From Kordia zhangzhouensis (GTDB taxonomy: Bacteria; Bacteroidota; Bacteroidia; Flavobacteriales; Flavobacteriaceae), in the NCBI RefSeq assembly GCF_001005305.1, contig NZ_LBMH01000004.1, positions 248,001-312,000 on the forward strand: a stretch of DNA of 64,000 bases, written 5' to 3'. The notes beneath the pieces were generated by a model. That model worked only from the letters and a program-made list of their open reading frames with translations. It did not search any database and had not been told where the DNA came from. The position numbers were made by a program, and so were the translations under genes. Below, one piece after another: positions 36,187-46,400 of this stretch; position 1 is the first letter of the stretch, and each line of letters begins with the position of its first letter.

Positions 36187-37320
36187 GTGAAAATAGTACT
36201 CGCTCCAGACAAATTTAAAGGAGCATTAACGGGAAATGAATTCTGTGATGCTGCTACAGAAGCAATTCAAAAGGTAATGCCCATGGCAGAAATTGTACGT
36301 TTGCCTTTGGCAGATGGAGGCGATGGAACTATTGAAATACTAGCCAATCATTTGCAAGGCGAACTGATTAAAGTTACCGTTAGCAATCCTTTGTTTCAAC
36401 CAGTAGAAGCGACTTACTTGTGGATAGAAGCCAAAAAAACAGCTTTTATAGAAATGGCAGAAGCTTCAGGAATGAAATTACTAAAACCCGAAGAACACAA
36501 TTGCCGAAAAACAACTACATATGGAACAGGAGAACTCATTCTAAAAGCTATTGAAAAAGGAGCCGAAACCATTATTTTAGGAATTGGCGGTAGTGCTACC
36601 AATGATTGCGGCATAGGAATGGCGAAGGCTTTAGGATACACTTTTTTAGATACACATGGAAACGAAGTGAAACCTATAGGAGAAAATTTAAAGGATATTC
36701 AGTACATAGATACAAGTAAGGTAACTCCCAAATTAGCTTCAATACAAATTCAAATAGCCTGTGATGTAAAAAATCCATTATATGGTATAAATGGAGCTGC
36801 ACATGTATATGGGCCACAAAAAGGAGCTACAAAACAAGATGTTGAACTTCTGGATAGAGGACTAAATCATATAGCAACAGTAATTCAAAAGCAATTTAAT
36901 ATAGATGTGCAAACTATTGAAGGGAGTGGAGCTGCTGGTGGTATGGGAGCAGGAACAATTGTTTTTTTAAAAGCAACACTAACTTCAGGTATAGAATTAG
37001 TAAAAAACCTACTTCATTTTGATCAACGCATACAAAATGCAGATTGGATTATTACAGGAGAAGGAAAGTTAGACAATCAAACTTTTTCGGGAAAAACAAT
37101 TGCAGGTATTGTAGAAGCTGCCGAAAAACAAAATATTCCTGTGGCGGTATTTTGTGGTGCAACTGATATAGATATCGCAACACAAGAAAAATTAGGAGTA
37201 AGTTATGTGAATGCTATTCCAACAGTTCCGTGTGACTTACCTTATGCAATGAAGCATAGCTATAAAAATTTGGTATATGCAGTGTATAACTTTATAAAAG
37301 TGGTATCTCATCATAGCTAA
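36187..37320 (+). CDS. glycerate kinase, type II (GarK/GlxK family)
   Basis: A 377-residue kinase of the PF02595 family, about the normal length. The N-terminal VKIVLAPDKFKGALTG and the PLADGGDGTIE motif are family marks, with IILGIGGSATNDCGIGMAKA and GSGAAGGMGAG also conserved. It phosphorylates D-glycerate to glycerate 2- or 3-phosphate, feeding lower glycolysis. The GTG at 36187 is chosen because it opens the first strand of the fold; an upstream GTG (36109) would add 26 unlikely residues. Located between two symporters and after a GH63 hydrolase, it supplies the second half of glycosylglycerate breakdown. Confidence 0.92.
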   Translation: MKIVLAPDKFKGALTGNEFCDAATEAIQKVMPMAEIVRLPLADGGDGTIEILANHLQGELIKVTVSNPLFQPVEATYLWIEAKKTAFIEMAEASGMKLLKPEEHNCRKTTTYGTGELILKAIEKGAETIILGIGGSATNDCGIGMAKALGYTFLDTHGNEVKPIGENLKDIQYIDTSKVTPKLASIQIQIACDVKNPLYGINGAAHVYGPQKGATKQDVELLDRGLNHIATVIQKQFNIDVQTIEGSGAAGGMGAGTIVFLKATLTSGIELVKNLLHFDQRIQNADWIITGEGKLDNQTFSGKTIAGIVEAAEKQNIPVAVFCGATDIDIATQEKLGVSYVNAIPTVPCDLPYAMKHSYKNLVYAVYNFIKVVSHHS

Positions 37321-37453
37321 ATGTACAGCTGTCTAATTCACATTTAATTGCAATTCAGATAGATATACACAAATTTTGTAGATTTGAGAAATACATGAAC
37401 TGGTACGAGTATATAGAAAAGTACCATGCTTGTTACAAAAACAATCTCTTTCT

Positions 37454-39043
37454 ATGATAGGAATACTCTCTTTTGTTGGTTTTACAGCCTTAGTAGCTAT
37501 AATTTCATATGTTGCCACACGTGCTACCGATGAAAACTCTTCTGAAGGCTATTTTTTAGGAGGAAGAAGTCTTACAGGAGTTGTCATTGCGGGCTCTTTA
37601 TTGCTCACAAATCTTTCAACAGAACAAATTGTAGGGTTGAATGGTTCTGCGTACAAAGAAGGTATTTTAGTAATGGCTTGGGAAACCTTGGCTGCTATTG
37701 CCATGGTTATAACAGCTATTTTTTTATTGCCTAGATACCTCAAAGGAGGAATTGCTACCATTCCAACGTTTCTAGAAAGACGGTATAATAAAACAACCAA
37801 AGCTTTAACTTCAGGATTGTTTCTTACGGGATATGTTGTAGTGTTATTGCCTATAGTACTATACTCTGGTGCATTAGCAATCAACAGCATGTTTGACGTT
37901 CCTACATTATTAGGAGTTTCTAAAACAGCAGCATTATGGGTATCTGTTTTTGCGATAGGAATTGTTGGTTCAATCTACGCAATTTTTGGAGGGTTAAAAG
38001 CAGTCGCAGTATCAGATACAATCAATGCAATAGGATTGCTAATAGGAGGATTAATGATTCCGTACTTTGGACTAACCTACATTGGAAAAGGAGATCTACT
38101 TAACGGTATTTCGGTATTGATTAATGAAAATCCTGAAAAATTTAATGCAATAGGTAGTAATGAATCCTCAATTCCTTTTGCAACAATATTTACAGGAATG
38201 ATGTTGGTTCAACTATTTTACTGGGGAACAAATCAAGCAATTATTCAGCGTGCATTAGGAGCTAAAAACCTCAAAGAAGGTCAAAAAGGATTATTGATTG
38301 CTTCTATGGTAAAAATTATAGGGCCGTTACTTGTGGTTGTTCCAGGAATTATTGCATATCACATATTTCAAGGAAGTTTATCAAATCAAGATGAAGCCTA
38401 TGCACAATTGGTTATTAAAGTATTACCTGCTTCTTTGGTTGGTTTTTTTGCAGCAGTTCTATTCGGAGCTATATTGAGCTCTTTTAATAGTGCGTTGAAC
38501 AGTTCAGTGACCTTATTTGGAGTTGATATATATAAAGAGTTCATCAATAAAAAGGCTACAGAAACTCAAATTGTAACTGCAGGGAAATACTTTGGTGTAC
38601 TTTTAGCAATATTAGCTATGATTGTAGCTCCATTTATAGCCTATGCACCTGATGGATTATTTGGTTACTTGCAAGAAGTCAATGGATGTTATAGTATTCC
38701 TATCCTTACGATTATTATTGTTGGATATCTTACCAAAAGAGTACCTTCAAAAGCAGCAAACATTGCTATTATTCTAGGAGCTATTTTATATATTATAAGT
38801 CAATTTATCTTAAAACCTTATGTGTTTGGGAAAGATAATTACCCTCATTTTTTGCATATTATGGCAATACTGTTTATAATCAATATTATTATAATGCTAC
38901 TCATAGGAAAAAGTGCTCCACGGAAAATTGCTTATGAACAAAGGTGCACAAATGAAGTTGACATCACTCCTTGGAAACTAGCAAAACCCATAGGAGTTCT
39001 TATTATTTTAATAGTAATAAGTACATTTATCTACTTTTCATAG
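37454..39043 (+). CDS. sodium:solute symporter (SSS family, SglT-like), second
   Basis: A 529-residue symporter from the ATG at 37454; a TTG at 37430 would add eight residues. It carries the SLC5/SglT-like stretch SLLLTNLSTEQIVGLNGSAY and the sodium-site helix AILSSFNSALNSSVTLFGVD. SglT-type carriers move glucose, galactose or mannose with Na+. As the last gene of the locus it may recapture the hexose freed by the glycosidase, or be a second route for the substrate. It differs in sequence from the first symporter, so the two probably have separate substrates. Confidence 0.87.
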   Translation: MIGILSFVGFTALVAIISYVATRATDENSSEGYFLGGRSLTGVVIAGSLLLTNLSTEQIVGLNGSAYKEGILVMAWETLAAIAMVITAIFLLPRYLKGGIATIPTFLERRYNKTTKALTSGLFLTGYVVVLLPIVLYSGALAINSMFDVPTLLGVSKTAALWVSVFAIGIVGSIYAIFGGLKAVAVSDTINAIGLLIGGLMIPYFGLTYIGKGDLLNGISVLINENPEKFNAIGSNESSIPFATIFTGMMLVQLFYWGTNQAIIQRALGAKNLKEGQKGLLIASMVKIIGPLLVVVPGIIAYHIFQGSLSNQDEAYAQLVIKVLPASLVGFFAAVLFGAILSSFNSALNSSVTLFGVDIYKEFINKKATETQIVTAGKYFGVLLAILAMIVAPFIAYAPDGLFGYLQEVNGCYSIPILTIIIVGYLTKRVPSKAANIAIILGAILYIISQFILKPYVFGKDNYPHFLHIMAILFIINIIIMLLIGKSAPRKIAYEQRCTNEVDITPWKLAKPIGVLIILIVISTFIYFS

Positions 39044-39735
39044 CCTATTCCTGTCCGATTAAGTTAATATAAGGTTTTACCTAAAAAAATGATATTCCAA
39101 TAACAGGAAAAGCTAGTTTTTTGAACAAGTGAAATTATTTTTAAATATATTCTATGTTTGATTGGTATTTTTTTAGCAAAATCATTAGTAGAAGTAAAAA
39201 AAATGAAAAATGTAATCTTTGTAAATTAATAACGACATATAAGTCAAAATTAATCCAGAAACGAATTTAATTGGAAGTGTACTTACAAACACAGAAAAAA
39301 ACGATTTACTAAAAAAACGCTATTAATAACTTTTAAAATCTTCACACAAAAGAGGTTACAAAAACAGGTTTACCTATTCTTTATTTTTTGTTCACAAAAA
39401 CCTTAAAAAAAGTTAAAAAAAAGTTAATGTAAAAAATGGCAATCATTGTTGAAAAACTATGATTTTTACCATATGAAAAATTAGTTTCTTGCAAAGCCTG
39501 GTTAAAAACCGTAAATGTTTTACAGGAAAACAATAATTTATATCATAGCTACTTTCATACTTTTAACCCGTTAAAATGACTGTTTTAGCCGTTAATTAGT
39601 AATAAAAGTTGCTAAGTGACCAAGCGAAGCTGTGTCGAAAACACAAATAACCTTTATTATATTACTTCCTCCGTTTTCCCCAGTTAAAATTAGATTATTG
39701 AGTAAATCAAATAACGAATCTTAACAATAAAAACA
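39044..39735 (+). promoter_or_regulatory. 692-bp non-coding leader before the antiterminator and PKS operon
   Basis: Very AT-rich and free of credible genes on either strand. It must hold the end of the sugar locus and the promoter of the biosynthetic operon. A -7-like TATGTTTG occurs at 39153-39160 but lacks a TTTG 19 bp upstream. A-tract runs with repeated AAAAAAGTTAA occur near 39403-39425, and small inverted repeats at about 39500-39525 (GGTTAAAAACC; GTAAATGTTTTAC). If the start is near 39160, the leader RNA would exceed 500 nt, room for an antiterminator loading site. None of this is proven. Confidence 0.4.
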
Positions 39736-40302
39736 ATGTCTTTTTCTCAAAGTACAGGGATTAAAGAAAACACAAAAACAGTCAAAAGAAAGTTGACTAC
39801 ATCTCCAAGAAATCAAAATTGGTATGTTTTTTATACAGCTCCTAGAGCTGAAAAAAAAGCAAAGCTAGAACTTGAATTGCGAGGATATGAGGTGTTTCTC
39901 CCTATGACAAAATCAACACGCATTTGGAAGAACCGTCAAAAGAAGCTGATTGATACTGTAATCTTTCCAAGCTATATATTTGTTCGTACCAATGAACGAT
40001 ATCTGGCTGAAATTTGCAGAATCAATAAAATTGCTACGTACATACATTGCGGAGGCAAACCGAGTAAAGTTGCACCAGAATGTATTGAAGCAATAAAATG
40101 CATGCTCAGCTTGAATCAAGAAATTTCAGTAGGCAATGAATTCATAGAAGGGGAATCTGTTCGTATCGTTGAAGGGCCATTAGCAGGGTATAATGGCGTG
40201 TTGGTTCAACAAAAATCAAAAACAAAGTTCGGTATCCATCTCAAAGAAATCAATCAGGTGGCTTCCATCGAAATATGCACAAGTGTATTAGAAAAATTCT
40301 AA
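39736..40302 (+). CDS. NusG/UpxY-type transcription antiterminator
   Basis: A 188-residue specialised NusG paralogue. The NGN domain (about 29-125) starts NWYVFYTAPRAEKKAKLELE, with LPMTKSTRIWKNRQK and VIFPSYIFVRTN as in UpxY of Bacteroides and RfaH/LoaP elsewhere. A KOW-like domain follows, with GESVRIVEGPLAGYNGVLVQ. These factors ride on RNA polymerase and suppress termination in long operons, usually recruited in the 5' leader of their own operon. It is the first gene of a one-direction run that includes two PKS genes, as LoaP and UpxY genes head their targets. UpxY is best known for capsule loci; control of a PKS operon is inferred here. Confidence 0.9.
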   Translation: MSFSQSTGIKENTKTVKRKLTTSPRNQNWYVFYTAPRAEKKAKLELELRGYEVFLPMTKSTRIWKNRQKKLIDTVIFPSYIFVRTNERYLAEICRINKIATYIHCGGKPSKVAPECIEAIKCMLSLNQEISVGNEFIEGESVRIVEGPLAGYNGVLVQQKSKTKFGIHLKEINQVASIEICTSVLEKF

Positions 40303-40461
40303 AAGAAACTACTGTAACCATCCAATCCAACCTATTTTATCAAAAAAATAATAACAATCGAGCTGTTCTCGATGGTAATGTTTTCTTGTGGAAATTGATT
40401 GCTTATGGTTGCTAATGCAAAGTTTTGAATACAAAAATCATTTATTCACAATTTGAAAAAA

Positions 40462-43400
40462 ATGAATCCAAAAGAAAAATTACTTGAAACTACAGAAACA
40501 TATTTGTGTTCGCTAATTTCTGAAGTGGCAGAATTGCCAATCACGACGAATGATGCATCAACTCCTTTTTTAGAATTAGGAATTGATTCATTTCGTGTAT
40601 TACAAATCATAAAGAAATTAGAAGAAGACTTTGGTACATTGCCAAAAACATTGTTGTTCGAAAACTTTAATATTAGTGACTTAAGCAACCACTTTGTTGA
40701 AACCTATGAATCCATATTAACAAAGAAATTTTCTCATACAGGAGCTATTGCGAAACCAACGACTAAACAATCTAAAGTTGAAAAGGAGACTAAAGAAACA
40801 ACTGCCGAAAAAGAAGTTAGTAAGCAACAAAAAACAGTAACTGTTCAAGAAAATGTAGTTCAAACTGCAAAAAAACAAACAACATCTACAAAATTAGAAA
40901 TAAGACGACCAATTATCATCTCTGAAAAAGAGATTGGAAAACATAAAGAATTGAATAATTGGTACGTTGAAATTTTTAATCAATATAAAAATGAAAGTTC
41001 TACTTCGAGAGGGACTCGTAATATTGCTCCTTTGCTATTTATAGGAAGTGAGCGAAAAGGATATCTCAATTACAGCAAAAGTGGAAACCTCATTTTAGTG
41101 TATGCTTATACAGGTCCAAGAACCTATTTATCTACTATTGCAGAAGAAATCACAAAGTATAGCGAAGACAATGGATATGAAATTACGATTTTGTCTGACC
41201 ATGCCATAGAATCTATCAATGAAACACCATTTTACGCAACTCCGTTTGGTGTAATTTCAAGAATTGAAAACATGCAGAAATTTTCGCTTAACGGAAGTAA
41301 AATGCGTCGTCTTCGATACCAAGTTTCAAAATTTGAAAAAGCGGGAGATTGTAAAACAGTAGAGTATGTAAACGGAACTGACAAAAAAACGGACAAAGAA
41401 ATTGTACGTTTAATTGATGAATGGTCAGCCGCAAGAACAATGGTTAATCCGTTGATTCCTATTGTGAAAGAAGAAATCTTAAACGGAAAGCTTAACAAAG
41501 AACATAGGCTATTCTTAACTTATCTAGACAATACACTTCAAAATGCAATTCTGATTTCAAAATTATCAAACGAACTGAACGGATATTTAATGGATTTGGA
41601 ATTTTATCCAAAAGAGATGCCGCTTGGAGGATTGGAATATGGAATTGTGAAAATGATGGAAGCATTAGCAGCAGAAGGTGCTAACATGCTAAGTCTGGGA
41701 GGAACATATGGTTGTAAAATTGAAGAATCCAATAATGCTGATCCCGAACTAGAAAAAACGCTTAATTTTCTTCGTGAAAGCAAAATATTTAATGATGAAG
41801 GAAATCTACAATTCAAAAATAAATTCCGCCCAAAACATCAAACAATCTTTATTTGCAGACCTGTAGCTGTAAGTAATGCAGACAATGTTACAGATATTAT
41901 TATGATGATTGCCGATCCTTCTAAAGCAGAAACGGAAACGCAAGGTAAAAGTTCATATGAAGAGCTTACAGTTCAAATGACAGTCTCAGACAATTCATAT
42001 ACTACTGTAGAAAATACAAAAGAAGTACCCGTGCAAAAAACAGAAACTTCTGTAGTTGTTGAAGATGAACTTGTAATAATTGAAGGAATCAAATATTCAC
42101 AGGTATTAGCCGTAAATGGTTATAACCCATTAAATATTTCAAATACAGAAGTCGCTCATGATCTTAAAACTGACTCTTGGGCACAACTTGACTCTCCTGT
42201 AATCGATGCGCAACTCAATTTCTTGTATTCTCAACTATACAAATCAACTCACATAGAAAAGAGTTTACAAACAGTATTTCCGTTCTCAAATGTAGCTTTG
42301 ACATCTTCTGGACGAAATGCTGAAAAGGTGTTTTTCCAAGCATGGGAGAAAAAAGGAATAGTTCTACAAAATTTATTATTCCCTACTGCAATTTATAGCG
42401 AAATTCAATATGGTTTTTCTCCTAAAGAAATACCTAACCCTGAAGTATTCAATTTGAATTCTGAAAAACTGTTCAAAGGCGATCTTCATTGGGAACAATT
42501 AGTTGCTCTTGTAGAAAAAGAACAAGAATCACTTGCCTTTGTAGCAATAGAAATTTCTAATAATGCTGGAGGTGGAACACCAATATCAATTGAGCAACTT
42601 AAAAAAATAAAAGAACTACTCAAAGCGCACAATATTCCTTTCGTTATGGATGGCACGCGAGTGTTGGAAAATGCCAAGTGTATAATAGAAAATGAAAAGG
42701 AATATGCTAACCAAAATATCTGGGAAGTAGCCAAAAAAATCTATTCATTTGCTGATGTAGTTTGGGCGAGTCTGCCAAAAGACTTTTGTGTAAACAAAGG
42801 TGGAATCGTAGCTACGAATGACGAAACTCTTTTCAATAAAATTCAAGATGCTATTGAAGATGAAGGTGTTGGGCTAGATATCATTGACAAAAAACTAATT
42901 GCAGCTTCTTTTGAAAATAAACCTGTAATTGAAAAGCGTATTCACAATCGAATAGCCTGTGTAAAAATAATTCATGAAGCACTTTCTTCTCATGGTATTC
43001 CCGTAATAAAACCAGCAGGAAGTCATTGTATACTTATTGATGTAAAGCAAGTTCCTCAATTCAAAAACTTTAAAAATCCTGTAGAATCATTTGCTGCTTG
43101 GTTGTACCTCAATAGTGGAATCAGAGGAAGCGTTCATAATACAGGAATGCAAAGTAATACCGCAATTAATGGAGTATTGCGTTTGGCAATTCATGTAGGG
43201 ATGGAGCCAAAAGAGGCTAACGAAATCAGTCAAAAACTAACTCAGTTATTTGATTGTATGGAAAACATTCCTGAAGTAGAGGCAAAAGGAGCGCCAGAAA
43301 CTTTTGGAACGATTGGAGCAAAATATCACTTGCGAAAATTTCATAATGCAACCAACTCAATTGTCTCAATTACTGACGTAAATGTGGCAAGTTCAGGAAA

Positions 43401-46400
43401 TAAGTTATCTTCAAATGTTTCTACCGAAACAACTATACAAGCAACAAATTCTTCGGAAGCGCAGCCTAATAAAAATACAAACTATAAACATCAAGACATT
43501 GCTATTGTAGGAATGTCAGGAAGATATCCAAAAGCTAAAAACTTAGACGAACTTTGGGAAAATTTATTGGCAGGAAGAGATTGTGTTGAGGTAATTCCTG
43601 AAGAACGACTTAAGCAAAGAAAAAACACACGATTTACAAAAAAATATAGAGGAGGATTTTTAGAAGATGTTGATAAATTCGACTCCATGTTTTTCAATAT
43701 TCCACCAGCTGTTGCAGAAATGTTCGATCCGCAAGAGCGATTGCTTCTAGAAACTGCGTGGGAATCTATTGAAGATGCGGGCTATTATCCAGAAATCCTC
43801 ACGCCAGAAAATACACCAAAAAACATTGGAGTTTTTGTTGGTGCTGTATGGACAATGTATCAAATGATTGGTGCGGAAGAAAAATTAGTTGGACATGATA
43901 CCAATCCAAACTCGTTTTTATGGAGTGTTGCAAACAGAATTTCATACTGTTTAAATCTTTCAGGACCAAGTATGTCAGTCGATACAGCGTGTTCTTCAAG
44001 TATGACAGCTTTATATTTAGCGTGTGAATCAATTTATAATGGAGAATGTGCTGGAGCAATCGTAGGTGGTGTCAACTTGGATTTACATCAAAGTAAATTT
44101 GATATCAACTCTTTTGGAGGCGCATTATCTCCAGACGGTGTTTGTAGAACCTTTGGTAAAGGAGCAAATGGTTATGTGGCTGGAGAAGGAGTAGGAACTA
44201 TTTTCATCAAACCATTAGCACAAGCCGAAAAAGATGGAGATCATATTTATGGTGTCATCAAAAGTGTATCTGTAAATCATGGTGGACGAACTAGTGGTTA
44301 TATGGTGCCTGATCCAAAAGCTCAGGCAAGTCTAGTTGTAACTGCCTTAGAAAAAGCCAATATAGACGCACGTAGTGTAGGATATATAGAAGCGCATGGA
44401 ACAGGAACGGAATTAGGTGATCCTATTGAAATTTCAGGTCTTAAAAGAGCATTTGATAAATATGAAGTCGCAAATCAAACATGTGCAGTTGGTTCAGTAA
44501 AAACCAATATAGGCCACCTAGAAGCCGCAGCAGGTGTTGTGGGAATTCATAAAGTTTTGCTGCAAATGAAGCACAAAAAATTAGTGCCTTCTTTGCATTC
44601 TACTGAACTTAATGAATTTATTGATTTTAAAAATTCTCCATTTTATGTAGAGCAAGAAGTTGAAGATTGGAAGCCTAAAATAGTTGATGGAGAGGAATTT
44701 CCGCTACGTGCAGGAATAAGTTCTTTTGGTGCTGGAGGCGCAAATGCACACGTAATTATAGAATCTTATGAGCATGCCCAATTACCTGAAGAGGAAGGGG
44801 CATACCAAATTTTTCCGTTATCTGCTGTAAAAAAAGATAGACTCAAAGCTACTGCCGAACGTCTACTGAAGTTCTTACAAAATGAAGCAAATCAACATAT
44901 ACGCATACAAGATATAGGGCATACTCTTCGTGTCGGTAGAAAATCTTTTGAACACAGGCTTATTATCATTGCCGCTACAAAAGAGGAGTTAATAGAAAAA
45001 CTTACTCTATTTATTGAAGATCAAAAAGATCATAACATACTAAAAGGCGTAGTTGAAAAAGTTGGAAACATTGCCAAATTACTCAACAAAAGCGAGAAAA
45101 AAGCATTTATTGAGCTAATTGCTGAAAGTGGAGACCTTCATAAAGTTGGACAATTATGGATTGAAGGAATTATTAATGATTGGCAAGCTATTGCCAATAC
45201 AAATGATGGAAAACGAATTTCATTGCCAACGTATCCTTTTGCAGACAAACGTCATTGGGTTGAAAGAACCGACAATGAAGCAATAATAGGTACAGCATCA
45301 GCAATGCACCCAATGATTGATGCAAACGAATCAACCTTTGAACGTCAATTATTTAAGAAAACTTTTCACGATCAAGAATTTTTCATTTACGATCACTTAG
45401 TATCTGATATTCCTACATTACCAGGAGTTGCCTATTTGGATTTTGCCCGAAAAGCAGGTGAATTAGCAGCTGGAAAAAAAGTAAAAGCAATCAAAAACAT
45501 TATTTGGCTGAATCCAATTACAGTAAATAATTCTCAACCAACAGATGTGTGGATAGAACTCATTCCACAAGCTGGACAGGTTGTCAAATTTGAAGTATTC
45601 AGCAAAAATGAAGCAGGCGACAAGCAATTACATTCACAAGGAAAATTAACCTATGTAACTGATGAAGAAGAAGCAATTACAGAATTCATTGATGTAAAAG
45701 GAATCCAAGAACGTTGTACAAAAGTAGCTGATGGAAAAGACGCCTATCCTGAATTTAAAAAACTAGGTTTAGGTTTAGGTCCAAGTTTTCAAGTGCTTCA
45801 AGAAGTCTTTAAAAACGACGATGAAATGCTAGGGATTATGAAAGTCCCTGATGTATGTGAAAATGAATTTAAAGACTATTTACTGCATCCTTCATTACTA
45901 GATGGAACAGGACAAACCGTTATGGCAGCGCACTTGTTGTCGCAAAGTGAAGAATCTTCAGAAGGGTTATTTGTACCTTACTCATTTGGTGAAGTAGAAA
46001 TTTTACATCCGCTTACGGAGAACTGCTATAGTTATATTCAAAAAGTAAATGAACCGAACTCAAATCTGTCAAAGGCAAATTTGATTATTACGGATGAGAA
46101 TGGAAAAATATTAGTAAAAATCAATGAATCTGTTGGGATTCCGCTAACGGACATTCACGAAAAACCTGCAGAAGTTCCAAAAACTGCAAATACAACGGAG
46201 GTAGATGAATTTTTAGATTTATATTATACTCACATTTGGGAAGCTGTTTCTCTAACAAAAAATATAGAAGAGCTTAACGTCAGTAAAAGTATTCTATTGT
46301 TTGATACAGATGATGCTACATTTAAAAGCTATCAAAAACAAACAAAAACACCAGTCATTCTCATACAACCAGGGAAAAAGTATCAAAAAAATTCTGATAA

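Noticed and set aside
37395-37457. 20-codon frame (MNWYEYIEK...) ending in ATGA overlap with the second symporter
   Set aside because: No ribosome-binding signal or recognisable sequence; too short to separate from chance in AT-rich DNA.
40905-43300. direct assignment of the DUF2156-PLP pair as a leinamycin-type DUF-SH didomain
   Set aside because: Similar in layout, but I cannot confirm homology of the DUF part or the lyase subtype from sequence alone, so it is kept only as precedent.
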